Counted from the first letter of the stretch, positions 26,063 through 39,269 are shown. The stretch: DNA of 64,000 bases from Trichopria drosophilae (GCA_030407085.1 CM059586.1:19858001-19922000), one strand, 5' to 3'. A program made the numbers and translations. The notes: generated by a model from the letters alone, not told the origin.

Positions 26063-29000
26063 TCTTAAATTTTGATTTTAAAAATTTAATTTATTTTTAC
26101 ACTGTTAATTATTCGTAAACAATAAAAAGCCTATTTAAAACTTGGTGGTGATATGGGAAAGTAACTCAGCTTTTTTTGTGGGTGATATTTACAGAAAAGC
26201 ACGTTTCTACGTTTCAAGGAGACAAAATTTGATATTTTACTTTTTCCTGCGAAGAAAGAGCAGAAAAGTAGCTTTGTCCTATAATAGTAAATCAGAATTT
26301 TTTTAAATGTGAAATTTTCCACAAATTCTCGCAAATTAAAACAGACAGTTAAAAACTAAAAAAAAAAACTAGGAATGTGTATTGAGTGTAAAGTTTAATG
26401 TACTTTTTTTGTAATTTAAAGAACCAACATTGAATTTATAATGCAGGTTGTGAATTTTGTTCCAATAGCCGAATAGCAAGTATGAACTTTGTATCATTTA
26501 TGGTGGAAGAAAAAAGTCTTCGCAGTACTTACTAAGTTTTTCAAATATAAAATGTAAACTAATTGCGGTAACAACGTTTAAAAAGTACTCGATACTTGCA
26601 TTTTGTTTATAGTTATTAAACCGGCGGAAAAAGAAAAAGAGTTTAGTTAATTTCAACCATTTTCAATAATGCTAAAAATTTCAATGTGATCGAAATTAAA
26701 TTTTAATTCTTCAAAATTATTTGAATGTTTATTAAAGTCATAAAAAGAATTGTTATTGTTGCATTTCCATAAAATTCAAAATTAAGAGGAGGCCTATACC
26801 TGAATATTCAGATATATTAAGTTATAATTTAAACAAAAATCATATTTGTATTCTCACTAGTGTCGATGAGAAATGTGATACAGAAAAAAAATACTTTACT
26901 GTTATATATTTAATGCAAAAAAAACATATTTGAAGAATTAAGAATACCTCCTTGTAACAAGAATACTCTTAAATATACAAAAATCAATTTTAAAATAATG
27001 ACAAATTATTCGTAATAATCTAATAAATTATTAAAAATTAAAAAATGCATACAGAAAAATAAATACAAACATTTAAAAGAGAAGGTAAATTTCAAATGAT
27101 TTCAAAAAATTCAGTCATAATTTAGGTTTAACATGGAATATTAAATGCAATTTGACATCACGTTATAATATTTATATACATGATTAAGAAAGTCGACTAG
27201 TGACATTTTACTCTGTTTTTGTCTTAAATCAAGTAACAAATGAATTGTCATTAATATGATAATTTTTACTATCAGTAAATTTTCATTTTTAAATTGTTTC
27301 GAAAATGTTTATTTTTTTTTTCTAATTTTTATTATTACTGTCTCTGAGCTTCATTTTTCATTCAAATTAATCAAATTTCTTTTGAAAACTTTTCTACAAA
27401 AAAAATTTGTTTCTTTTTAAGAAATACTATCGTCATTCCCAAAATATTTTTGTCGTTTGTATTTTGACATTTTACGGTATACGTGTCTCTGTAAAGATAA
27501 CATCTCCACAGAACTAAACTGGTCAGTTTTACTACGACTAGTCACTTTATCGAAGTATGTGTACAGTGTGACTCGACAGATTTTATGGATAATCGTGTGT
27601 GGCATAAAATCGTATAGTAAATGTAGTAATCCTATAAATTATCACATTTTGTCGTAATCATTGATCCATATCATAAATGATTTTTTTGTTCACTAATTTC
27701 CAGCAGTGATGTTTGGAGAATTATTAAAATATTTTATCTGATAGTTTTTATCGTGAAACATGGTTTGTCCTTGTAACCTATCGCCATAATGCTAACCAAG
27801 TGAAAGATGATAATCATCTCTTGGTATTAAAGAAAGGCAACAGAAACTATAGATATTAAATTTGTGTAAGAAAGTCTTTACGTTGAATGGATTATTGTGG
27901 ATCGTTACACTGGAAAAAAAGTTATCGGTTTGATTAACTAGTATTTCTAGTTAAATTAACAAAAATTATATTTGTTTTAAGGTGTTTTTTATGACTTGAG
28001 TTAAAGTATCGTATATGTACAAAAATTGGTATAGGTAGAAATGTTATTTGGTAATCAGAAAAAATATATTTATATACAATTTAGTTATGTTCGCAAGTAT
28101 TCAAAATTATTGGTTAAAACTACTGAATTCTTATCAAGTATCACTGTAAATTGATAATATTTTTTTAATTTTTACGATTACTTGTCGAATAATTTTACCG
28201 TCTTTTTTACAATACAAGTATTCAAAATAAATTTGATTGAATTTAGCTCAATTACAGATAATAATAATAAAAATTAGTAACAAAACAAAAAATGATCATT
28301 TTCTAAACAATTTGAAAATGAGAATTTACTGATAGTAAAAATTATTATATTAATGATAATTAATTTGTTACTTGATATAAGACAAAAACAGAGTAAAATG
28401 TCAGTAGTCAACTTTTTTAATCATGTATACAAATAGTATGGCGTCACAACGAATTGCTTTTAATATTCCACCTTATATCTAAATTATAATTCAATTGTTT
28501 GCAACAATTTGAAATTTTAAGTTTTCTTTTAATATTTTTTCTTTATTTTTGTACTAATTTATTTAAAAATTTTTACCAAATTATAAGATTATTACGAATA
28601 ATTTGTCATTATTTTGAAAGTGATTTTTGTATATTTGAGAATATTCTTTTGACAAGGTGTTCTTAAATCTTGAAATACATTTTTTTGCATTAAATATGTA
28701 ACAAAGTATTTTTTTCTGTATCACGTTTCTCATTGATTATTGATGATTTTTTTAAAGTTATGACTTAATATATCTGAATATTCAGGTATGGGTCTCCGCT
28801 TAATTTGATAGAATTTTATGGAAATGCAACAATAAAAATTCATTTTATGATTTTAATAAATATTCAAACAATTTCAAAGAACTAAAATTGTATTTCGATC
28901 ACATTTAAATTTTTAGTATTATTGAAAATGGATGAAATTAACTACATTTTTTATTTTGTATGTTTGGTCGAAAATAAGATAAACAAAATACAAATGTATC

Positions 29001-29445
29001 CCAATTCTTTTAAATTCTTAGAAAAAAAGTGGTACCGAAATTAGTTTGCCATTTATACAGGACAAACTTAGTAAGTACTGCTAAGACTTTTTTTTCCACC
29101 ATAAAAGATACAAGGTTCAAATTTGATTTTCGGGTATTAGGAAAATGTATAACCCGCATTATAAATTCAATTTTGGTTCTTAAAATTAATAATTTGTCTC
29201 TTTAATCTACCGAGAATTTGTGAAAAATGTCACATTTAAAAAAAAATTGATTTACGTTATATATTTATGTATATAAATAAGACAAAGGTAGTTTTTCTTC
29301 GTATTGCCTCGCAAGAAAAAATAAAATATGACATTTTCTCACCTTGAAACGTAGAAACGTGCTTTTCGGTAAATATCACCCAGAAAGAAAGCTGAGTTAC
29401 TTTTCTGTATGATCACCGCGTTTTAAATAGGCGGTTTTTTCTTTT
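26063..29445. mobile_element. Large foldback element, arms about 1.2 kb
   Basis: The left arm (about 26063-27312) and the right arm (about 28288-29445) are reverse complements over most of their length. Anchor pairs: AGTAACTCAGCTTT (26160) with AAAGCTGAGTTACTTT (29390); GCACGTTTCTACGTTTCAAG (26199) with CTTGAAACGTAGAAACGTGC (29343); GAATTTATAATGC (26433) with GCATTATAAATTC (29157); ACTATCAGTAAATTTTCATT (27268) with its mate near 28320-28345. The unpaired spacer is about 1 kb. I see no transposase or other coding segment in arms or spacer. Short open frames (26131-26334 and both strands at 27417-27657) look incidental. A further terminal fragment lies at 29870-29990. The arms differ by many small changes, so the element is old. 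Confidence 0.8.
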
Positions 29446-29611
29446 AGTGTAAAAAATATCTGGCTCATTGTATTTCGCAAATTTATAGAGTTGAAACGTA
29501 ATTTTGTACGTAGACTTCGAATCCGAAGTGAGAAGTGACCCTTCATTTCAGGGTTTTGAAATATTTGAAACTATGTATAGAAAAAACGCTTTTTTGCTAA
29601 TCTTGAGGTTA

Positions 29612-29825
29612 CTCAGATAGAAAAATAGAAAAGACTTCAGAATGGTTTCAAAATGGGCTCTAAAAGAAGTCAGATATCACACTTTCTGAAGGTTTTCTGA
29701 GCATGAGTTCATAAAGACTTCATAATTACATCATGTTCAGGAAACCCTCAGAGGGTGAGACATCTGACTTCTTTTAGAGCACATTTTGAAATCATTCTGA
29801 ACTGTTTTTCATCTTGCTGTATGGG
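29612..29825. mobile_element. MITE of 214 bp with TA target site, TA-CCCAGATAG family
   Basis: TA at 29610-29611 and 29826-29827 flank the element. CTCAGATAGAAAAATAG on the left pairs loosely with the right end, and the arms pair well inward: CTTCAGAATGGTTTCAAAAT and CTCTAAAAGAAGTCAGAT on the left, against ATCTGACTTCTTTTAGAG and ATTTTGAAATCATTCTGAA on the right. It is the sister of the copy at 37089-37286. There is no coding capacity. Confidence 0.75.
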
Positions 29826-29869
29826 TACGTACAGGATCCTACAATGTTTTTTGGCATTCTGTACTATTT

Positions 29870-29990
29870 GCATCATCCAGAAAGAAAAATGAGTTACTTT
29901 TATAAATGATCACTACGTTTTAAATAGTCTATGGATTGTTTACGGACAATTAACATTGTAAAAGTAAATTGAAAATTTAAGTTCATTTGA
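29870..29990 (-). repeat. Extra terminal copy of the large foldback
   Basis: ATCCAGAAAGAAAAATGAGT, then TGATCACTACGTTTTAAATA, then TTGTTTACGGACAATTAACA reads as the reverse complement of the outermost left-arm sequence at about 26063-26175. It also overlaps what the right arm has at 29380-29430. It could be a second insertion, or the true right end displaced by inserted DNA at about 29446-29870, which includes a MITE. Confidence 0.65.
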
Positions 29991-29999
29991 ATGCGGATT

Positions 30000-31574
30000 C
30001 TTAATTTCGTGCTAAGCATCCACGTAAATTAGAATGTGAAGAGTTAAATTATTTTCTATTCATACTAAAGAATTCAAAAGAATTTTTTACGAGAGATATT
30101 AAATCAATCCAAAGTGGACATAAATTTATTGCCAAAAAATAAGCATCACTTGATGAAGAAACAATTTTATCTACATTTCTGCTAGTAATTGGATTAAAAA
30201 GTCATCTGACAATGAAAGAAATGCGCCATTACTGAAGGAATATCTTTCTCCGACATGAATTCAAATAAATTAACATAACCTCTCACTTTGCCAAAGTATT
30301 CAATTGAAACTCAAAACATAGGCGAAATTGAATCGGAATTGAAATTAATTGACTATACCCTCCACCTTGTAAATGATTTCAGTGAATACAAACTGATACA
30401 GATCATTTCATGTACAGGAATACAAACGAATTAAAAATTGACATAGTTTTCCCAAAATCGAGAATCTGCATTGGCGATTAAAAAATTCAATCGATTTCAA
30501 TAAATTTCTATTTATTTTCATGTACTGAGATATCTTGTGCAAAAATAAACGAATTTTATAAAATTGTGACAATTATTCAATACTTTACACACGTTAATTT
30601 TGAAAGCGAATTACTTCCAATTAGATTGAAATTAATTTGCATGTAAAACTTTGTTATGCGACGATATACAAATGAATTTATTAAGAAAAACAGTAATAAT
30701 TTCAGCACAATCGCTTTTTAAAGAAATTAATATCGTTGCTTTTATAAATTGCTTAAATGTACTAGTAAATATGTTTCGTGTCTTAATTACATTCGATGTT
30801 TGTCTGTTTCTACTTGAATGTCAAAATGGCTTCATAAGAAAACGAAAGATGGGTTTTTGCATTTTAAAACTATTTTTTAGTAATAAAAAGCGTAACATCG
30901 ACTGTTTAATAATCATTTACTACTTCATCGGACAAACATGCTTTAAGTATCTAAATCCAATGGCTTTAAATCTATGAGTGTCATCTTAACAAAATTTAGA
31001 CGATTAAGAATTTTGATTGATAAAAATTTGTCTGTAAAGCAATTTGTGACCACAGGCTTCGTATGTAAATGTAAACTGATTCTTATCATGACAGATTGAA
31101 AAATCTGAAATGAAAACCACTGGGATGTGAAAGTGATCGCAGCACAGTTCCTCAGGTAGCGTGGAATGTTGCCGTGGAAAATAAAAAGAATCCTAAAATC
31201 TTCGTAAGAAAAGGACTACGAGCATCTCGTCACGTATGGATTCAGGAAGTAATGAACTGGTTTTCGAAAAGTTGAAAAATCAATTGCTTATGACGTCATA
31301 CTTAACAATGACAACTCTTGTTGTAAAGATTGCAAAAGAAAATTTGTAAGTTAACAATCATTTGCAATGATAGAGAAGTATATTAAGATGAATCAATTGT
31401 ATCGTAAAATTTACTATACGAATTGTAATGTTTATAGTAGGTAATGAAACATTTAAAATAACGATTGTAAATATTACAATATGTATTGTAAACGTTAACA
31501 TACATTTCCTTTCATATAGATTTTAATCATGTGGAGTATGTTTCGAATCTCAGATCATTAATATCTTTCTAAAT
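30000..31574. other. Intergenic, no supported gene
   Basis: A+T-rich. A 108-codon plus-strand frame at 30651-30977 shows no motif and has the composition of random A+T-rich DNA. Confidence 0.45.
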
Positions 31575-31576
31575 TA

Positions 31577-31825
31577 CTCTTTAAATCTCTTGGAGTGAGA
31601 ATTCACTCTTTAGTGAAAACTGAGCAACTCTCGGAAAAGAGTGAATATTCAACTCTTTAAGAATGAATTTTCACTCTTGTTAGATTGAAATTGAATGGAA
31701 AAAAAATCAATCTAACAAGAGTGAAAATTCACTCTTTTCCTCCGAGTGGTGGAGTTGACAACTCTGGAGGAAAGAGTGAATTTCCTCTCTTAAAGAGTTG
31801 AATTCTCACTCCAAATTTAGGAGTG
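31577..31825. mobile_element. MITE of about 249 bp, GAGTGAAAATTCACTC family
   Basis: TA at 31575-31576 and 31826-31827 flank the element. The left end CTCTTTAAATCTCTTGGAGT, then GAGAATTCACTC pairs with the right end GAATTCTCACTCCAAATTTA, then GGAGTG. The interior is built from the short palindromic words GAGTGAAAATTCACTC and AACTCTTTAAG, and from a perfect internal pair TCAATCTAACAAGAGTGAAA / TTTCACTCTTGTTAGATTGA. It is the sister of 34689-34956. Confidence 0.75.
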
Positions 31826-31829
31826 TAGG

Positions 31830-33985
31830 AGCAGATTGTTTACTCCAAATTTACTCTGGATTTAACCAATCGATTACTACTTTGCAACGAGATTTCACTC
31901 CAGCAATTGAAGTGTGTATTGAGATTGATTTCAGTTTCTACGATAAAGTTTTCATTAGTTTTGTATTATTATTATTAATTAAAAAATAATATTGGATTTT
32001 TAATGACATAAATGTTATCATTTTCTAAGAGTCAGTTGAGAGTTAAAAACGAAGCAATCTTTATAAATGTGTTCCTAGAGAGTACACCAACTATTTGTCA
32101 TTTTATTTTATTAAAAAATGTATGGCTATCAAAGATAGTAATATTGTACTTGTCTATATCAGTGACGAGAGTAACGCGCTTGATTGAATTACTGAGGAAT
32201 TCTTGAAAGTACATTTTTTAGTGAATATGTACGATACTAATGTGGATGCGTAATCTGAAATGAAAACAAACTTGAAACTACGGTAGTCACGTAATCGACG
32301 AAAGGTGTGTACAAAACTGACTAAAATTGACACAAATAGATAAAAGCGAAGAAAGAATGGCAAATATTGATCGTAATCGACAAATACTGCCAAAAGTTGT
32401 GAAACGAGAAGAAACTTTATCAAATAAATGGGTGGCACAAATAAAGAACATTTTTATATGACTAATAAAAAATTGGAGTAATTTGACTTTCAGACAGGAG
32501 AAAAATTGATACATGACAGGTGTTTCAGCTTTTATTTGTAATTGAATGTCGTAATTAAAATGTGTAAATGTCGAATTGGATAAAAGAATAACTTATTCAA
32601 TGAGTATTTCTTAAAATGTCGATTTATTTTTAAGAAGTTATTAAATTTTTAAGGTTAATTAAGCTTTAATAATTCATCGATAATAATAAAAATTAAAATC
32701 GCTATTATTGTCTGAGTTACTTGAAATATTGTAAAGTCGAAAAAATGTACATCTAATGTAAAGTGGGTTAAAATGAACAACTCTGACATCACTGGAAACT
32801 TCAAATCTTTTATCTGGCGCATTTTTCGAATAATTAAAATTGTTAAGTTTTTGAATATGTTATCGTTCTTGTTAATTATTTATTCAAAATTAAAATATTC
32901 GACTACTTGAACATCTGCAAAGAATGTAGATTTTAGAAATTAAAAGTCATAAAATCAGGTATTAGTCGTAAATCACCCGCGACAAACGGTCCTATTTTTC
33001 TCAATAATCAGAAAAACGAAAAAGGAATTTTCCTGCATAGTGAAACTCCTATTTAAATCACTTTGCAGCAAAGTCACGAGAAATGGAAACAATTCGTTCC
33101 ATGGCCAAAGGGATTCCTTTTGTATGGCAAAGTCTTTATGATGTGTAGGAGTACGAGTTACTAGTCACGTAGGTTTGCTATAATGATTATCTATATAGCA
33201 GTGTTTGAAAACACCGTGTGAAAGTTTCGAATTAGAAAATTACTAAACATGTCATAAGATATAAAAATTGTTCAAAAAGTGATTATTAATTATCGAAAAA
33301 TATGTGCAAATGTAAGTCTACATCGTCTTGTATACAGATCCTCGCTTTATCGGGAAACAGTTTTCCACAATGTTGACAGCTACTATTTCCTAAATTTTTA
33401 AGGAAATTACTTTACTTTAATCCTGTAGATTTTTACAAGTGTAGGATTGTGGAATAAAATTAAACACAAGCTTTTCGAGTGTGAATTACTGAATATCAAT
33501 GCAAATTCTTTGGAAACTTGAATTATTTCTTTATTTTCTATTATTTGTGTATTAAATAATAAGAGGCAACATAAAGGATATTTTATAAGAAATTCATTTT
33601 TTTTAAAGACAAACCATGTACACAGTTTTTAAACTAATTTTCTGAGGTGGTTTTCTTTGAATTAACCTAACTATATATTTTATCATGAGATAATAGTAAT
33701 TCTAACGTCTCAATTATTGGAAGTAAAAAAATTTCATAAATTCCCTATTGTTGCCAAGATTGAGTTTTTAAATGAAAAAAAAAACGATCATTTCGGTAAT
33801 CAAGTGGTATTTCAAAGCGATGAACTTGTTTATAATGTTTTTTAAGAGCTTCTCTTGACTAATGAGCTTTTAAATTAGTATTCTTTTTTTTCAATGAAAT
33901 TGAAAACTTCATATTCCAAGTATTAAGACATATTTGCAGTTAAGGCACATGCATTTTTTATAACTCTATAGATGTCATGGTACGC
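31830..33985. other. Intergenic, no supported gene
   Basis: A+T-rich. Two overlapping minus-strand frames at 32154-32514 are short and show no motif. Confidence 0.4.
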
Positions 33986-33989
33986 GCAG

Positions 33990-34200
33990 TGATAAATTTT
34001 CACTCTCTTTGGAGTGAATTTTAACTCCACACAGAGTGAATTTTAACTCCACACAGAGTGAATTTTCCTTCCACGCAATAAGTGAATTTCTTCACTCTTT
34101 CATTTAGAGTAACTGAGCTCACTCTTTTAGAGTAGGGTTTCACTTTTTTTAGAATAAACACCCTGCCCTCTCCAGATTTGGAGTGAAAATTTCATTTCAA
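33990..34200. repeat. Decayed relative of the GAGTGAAAATTCACTC family
   Basis: TTTTCACTCTCTTTGGAGTG opens the segment and GATTTGGAGTGAAAATTTC closes it. Inside, AACTCCACACAGAGTGAATT is repeated in tandem (22 bp period, two copies plus a part). No target duplication is seen. Confidence 0.55.
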
Positions 34201-34688
34201 GAAATTTATAGTGTAATTTTATCCGTAAATGTGTATTAGTAAGAATTACGAACGAAGACTTGACTTGTTAAACTATATTTATTTCTATGAAAAAAAGAAT
34301 TTTAATAAAATAATCAAATTCGACCAATTTGAAAATGTTAATTGAATCCTTTGGAAGCCTATTTCGAACAGGAATTATTTTATTAAGTCTGACTAACCAA
34401 TTAGTTTTTTTTTCCAAACTAAAATCCGACTTACTAGGGTAAGAATATTAATTGTCCGTCATTACTAATTTCAACACTAAGATGTTTAAGTTAACATGTT
34501 ATTTCTGAAATATTTTCGAATTTATAAATCGAATCATACTTTGGATGATTTGTATTTAGAGTCGAACATATACGTGAAACAAAAATTTTTGAATTGATAA
34601 TCTTTTACTTTTATGAAATTCGCTGCTTTTTGTCTTATAAATTTATTGTTTTCCTATACCCATTTCAAGGTTAATTTGTTATCCTCTA

Positions 34689-34956
34689 CTCTCTAAATTT
34701 TTGGGAGTGAGAATTCAATCTTTGGTTAGTGAAAACCGAGGCACTCTCGTGAAAGAGTGAATATTCAACTATTTAAGAGTGAAATTTCAATCTAATAAGA
34801 GTGAAAATTCACTCTTTCCGTCCGATTCGTGGAGTTGACAACTCTGGAGGAAAGAGTGCATTTCCACCCTTAAAGAGTTGAATATTCACACTTTCACGGG
34901 AGTTACTCGTTTTCACTAATTACAGAGTGAATTCAAACTCCAAAAAATTTAGAGAG
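34689..34956. mobile_element. MITE of 268 bp with TA target site, GAGTGAAAATTCACTC family
   Basis: TA at 34687-34688 and 34957-34958 flank the element. The left end CTCTCTAAATTTTTGGGAGT pairs with the right end ACTCCAAAAAATTTAGAGAG. TTAGTGAAAACC / GTTTTCACTAA and GAGTGAATATTCAACT / AGTTGAATATTCACAC also pair, so most of the element folds into one hairpin. It is the best-preserved copy of its family in the window. Confidence 0.8.
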
Positions 34957-34959
34957 TAC

Positions 34960-35625
34960 CGTTCCTTGTTATACAAATTTACAACCGATGAGATTTTTGT
35001 TCAATATCAATACTAAATAACAATTCGTAGTATAAAGCAAAAAAATATATCGCAATAATTGCTGGGTGTCAAACACGGAATAACATTGCAAGTATGTTAT
35101 TACACGGGCAATTTAACTATATGCTAATGAGATTAAACCAAATTCCGCAGTTCAATTAAGAGTAGTTACTATCTTTTAGTCTTTTATGTAATACACTTTC
35201 ACTCTTTGCAGTTAGCTTTCGGTGAGTACGTCGATAGGATCAACCTCATGTATTCACTTATTATTGATACTAATAGGCAGAATGTTTATTACTTGGATTG
35301 TTAGCTTACTGCTACCCTGAGAGACTTTTTATGTAAAAAATAGCAGCAATAGAAATAAGACTTTAAGGATATTCAAGGCTCTGTTCGAATAAATCTTATA
35401 AGCCATTTGATTCTTTTCACATGAATTTATAAAATACACCAGAAAAATCGATATAAAAATGAATCAAATGTTATATGTTTATGAAAGTTGTTACAAGTAC
35501 GCCGATTTTCTCTAAAATCTTATTTTTTATTGTACTTTTTAATCTAAAAAGTCTCTCAGTGTATGGAGTATCGCTTAACTTCAAATGGAATTCCTTTAGT
35601 CACTCCCATAATTGTCAATTGTGTA
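34960..35625. other. Intergenic, no supported gene
   Basis: A+T-rich; nothing recognisable. Confidence 0.4.
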
Positions 35626-35629
35626 AATT

Positions 35630-36670
35630 TCAAAATTCAAAATGGCGAATCCAATATTGCGGACTAATTTTTAAAATATCATTCAATTTTCATAAAAATT
35701 GATATCTGGGGGTTTTCTGGTCGCTAATAATGATCCTGAAGTTAAAATTTCAAAATTCTTTAGAGCAAAAATGAATAAAAAATTCAGTACACACTTCTAT
35801 TTTTTATCTTTTGTAAAAATGACACGCACCTAATGTTAGTAGCAGGAAACTGGATTTAGTGGTAATTTAAACTAACTTTAAAATATCATTTATATGAACT
35901 TGTACAAATTTAACTCCACCAATTACTTTAATTGGAAATTACTTTGATTCACAAACACAGAGTTAGGATGTGACAAATATAAGTATATTTCTCTCTCCTG
36001 GTACATTCTCATTTTTCAAAGATGTATTAAAATTGTTTTTTATCATATTTTTTTGTTTCGGTTAATAAGATAGACTTAAAAAATCAGCCATTTTTAAGAA
36101 ATCCGCCCACGTTGGTATCTGCACTTATAACTTGATTTGCATTTAGCGACCCGAAAAAACCGTTGATAGCAAATTTTATGAAAATTCAATACTTTCTTGA
36201 AAATTAGTCCGCCATATTGGATCCGCCAATTTCAATTTCAAAATATTAAATTTGTTTATGTAGAGGATTAAATGTATTCCACCTGAATACAAAAAAGCAT
36301 AGGAATATTTTAGTGTTTTAATATTGTTATTCTTTATATTTTTGATTTTTCTGACCGAAAACACTATATGTTTTTTTAAAGTAACCTCTATATACCAGGA
36401 CTATTAATTTTTTATAACTTCTAACCTCAAAAATATGAAGAATGTTACGTGAATGACAAAACAGAAAATTGAAAATATATTGACGAATTTACCACAATTT
36501 TTGTATCTGCGGGTTCTTGGAGTAGCTGATTACGAATTTGAATTTAGATTCAAATCCAAAATGGCGTCTCAAATAATAAGATCGAATATTTCAAAATTAT
36601 TGAGTTTTACATTGTGATCTACGATTTTTTGAGGATGCCAATTTCGAATTTGAAATCAGATTTTTCTTGT
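35630..36670. repeat. ATGGCGGATCC-type repeat cluster, both orientations
   Basis: A direct core TTCAAAATGGCGAATCCAAT near 35636 is followed by GGGGGTTTTCTGGTCGCTAA near 35708. The reverse complement GTCCGCCATATTGGATCCGC lies near 36209. A direct unit with GTAGCTGATTACGAATTTGA and AATCCAAAATGGCGTC lies at about 36520-36567, and a decayed start follows near 36630. Confidence 0.65.
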
Positions 36671-37088
36671 ATAAAGGCGATGTCCTTTATTCTGTAATTG
36701 CCTCAATTTACGGGAAAAGCGATATCGATGTAGCTAGTTCCTTTTGTATTACTTAATGAGTTTCCTTGATTTTTACTAATCTTAAATTTGGTTAAAATTC
36801 AATAAAGACCAATTTTAAATGATGTTTACAGAGACACTGAGAATTTTAGCTTTATATCATTTTCGTAGTGGTTTTATGTAGATTTATATCATACTTTTTT
36901 TTAACAACCAGCAGTAGCCTGCCAACATGTGTCTATACCACAGAACTGGGAATTTCTTTCTAATATCTTGGATTACAACTATTTTGATCCAGAAATGTGG
37001 TTATTGCTTCGTAATCAGTAACCTGCACGCAGAAAAATTGTAAGTGAATTCTACCGAACCAAGGAAGTTACTTCGTGGACTCAAGTTA

Positions 37089-37286
37089 CCCAGATAGGAG
37101 AATTAAAAAATAGTTTAGAATGATCTCATAATGTGTTCTATAAGAGGTCAGATGCGTCAAATTATGAAGGCTTTCTGATATAATTGAGATTGTTACAAGT
37201 TCATGCTCAGAAAAACTTCATAATTTGACCTCTTATAGAACACATTATGAGATCATTCTAAACTATTTTTTATTCTGCTATCTGGG
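37089..37286. mobile_element. MITE of 198 bp with TA target site, near-perfect hairpin
   Basis: TA at 37087-37088 and 37287-37288 flank the element. CCCAGATAGGAGAATTAAAA on the left pairs with TTTTTATTCTGCTATCTGGG on the right. Inward, TTTAGAATGATCTCATAATG and TGTTCTATAAGAGGTCA pair with almost no mismatch against 37218-37265. The close arm match suggests a younger insertion than the sister at 29612-29825, though gene conversion could also explain it. There is no coding capacity. Confidence 0.85.
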
Positions 37287-37289
37287 TAA

Positions 37290-39265
37290 TAGAATATTCA
37301 CGAGTAATGTAATAGTTAATACACCGTTTAAAATGTTTATTGTTAACTTGTAACACACAATTTTATTCTTATTTGCGTATAGTTTTCTGAGCCTAGAAAA
37401 TTTTGTGCTCTACCAAGAGCGAAAAATGTAGTTAATCCAATAAAACATTTGTTAGAAACATTTCTCGACCGTTGCAGTTAAATAGGAAATTTCTTGATGG
37501 AAATCGGTCACTATAAAATTCTTGACTTTAAAATATAGATCTTGAAAAAAGGATATTCTTTACTGAAACTGTTATTATGACAAAAAAAATATATTGAACT
37601 TGTCGTCCTTGAGTGTGCATGGGACTTTTCAATAATGATCTGCAAACTCATCCGTAGACGTTCAATAAAAAAGAAGAAACATTAAGAAAATATCCTAAGC
37701 ATCCGGAATTAGATGACATTGTAAATGTATAAAAACACATCAAAGCTATATTATATGCATTATTTTTTATTTAGGCTTTGTATTATTTTCTTAATTTTTC
37801 AAACTTGCTTTTCTCAAGTGACATACGTTATTATTTATTCATATGAGGGACGTTATTTGCGTAGTTGTGATAATGACAGCTTTTTTTTCAAGATTTTAAT
37901 ATTATATTGACCGATTTCCACCGTGAAACTTCTGTATTTTTTAATTAATCCAATCAGTTTACAAAAGTAAAACTCGGTGGCACAAAAAGTAGTTAAATTA
38001 ACTATTTTTGAAGTAAACTTGATAATAATATTGTTCCGTTTAATATTCCACGATTATTAAATGTTCTGCAATATACATAACCTCAAATCTACCGCAGTTT
38101 GCAGTTAAGTAGTCGCTTTAAATATCGGTGAATTGTAAAACAGATGTAATAAAACCGATGAAACAAAAGTAACTTCTCGTTATATTAAAAATAGATGTAG
38201 TGTGGTGTATTTTACTATATTTTGAAAGGTAAAATTAACATACTCTCAACAACAACTTTTCACGTGGTTAATTGACTATTGTAGTATGTTATAGCCATTT
38301 TTACTCTTTCTCGATGGTATCATTAACGCTTTTTTTTTCGTCTGTGTGTACAAGAAAGGTTCTGCACACTTTTTTTCTGTGCATTCTGAACTGTTTTCGA
38401 TGCGGAAGCGAAACAATTAAGTAGTGCCTTTAACATTTGCAGTTTATTAGAATAAATTACTAGCTTCTGGATTATTTAGAAATTAGAAATAAATATTCTT
38501 AAAGATGTAATGAGAGTGTACCTATTGTTTTTTTTATATTTTGAATTGCAATCAATATTTTTCTTAGTTTCTTAGAGTTCGCAGAACCGACTGGTCCTGG
38601 AGTCGACTTAATTTTCTTACAATTTTTCTGCGTACGACAAAAAAATTTGGATACCAGCAACCCCAAAAACCACGATTTACCAAAAGTGAAGTAATATTTA
38701 TAATAATCAATATTTATAAAATATTGTCTGGCGCGTAAAATCTGCTATATTTTCAAGGTTAGGAAAAATTGAAACTCCAAAAACATAATGCATAAAAATC
38801 TGGTTGAATGAAAATTTCTTTTTTTGTTATTTTCCTCTGTAATTTGTTAACAGAAATTATGTAAACCGAAAATGATGTTCGTAATTTGTTACCGTTCATC
38901 AGGAAAAACATTGATAACACACAAAAATTTAAGAATTATATGTTGTCTTATAAGTAAGAGTCAATTCTGGTAATATTTGTGCTCCATAATCCAAATTTGA
39001 CCGCAAAAATATCCAATTGGCTGTAGTTTTTGAGACATTGAAGGTCAAAGGGGTAACAAATTTAGGACATTTTATAAAATGAATTTCATAGATTATAATC
39101 TATTCGCTATTTACCCAACAATAAGAGCCATTGCTGATGGGATTTTTCCCGTATCGGAATCCAAATATGTAGGCCAAAATATGTGTGTCTAGTTTTTGTC
39201 CAAAACGACGGTAAAAGGGTAAAAATCGTGTTTTTTGGACATTTTCACATCTATATTGCAGGATG
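37290..39265. other. Intergenic, no supported gene
   Basis: A+T-rich; no gene seen. Confidence 0.4.
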
Positions 39266-39269
39266 TGAC

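Noticed and set aside
30651..30977. 108-codon plus-strand frame
   Set aside because: Composition and residue order look random and no motif is seen.
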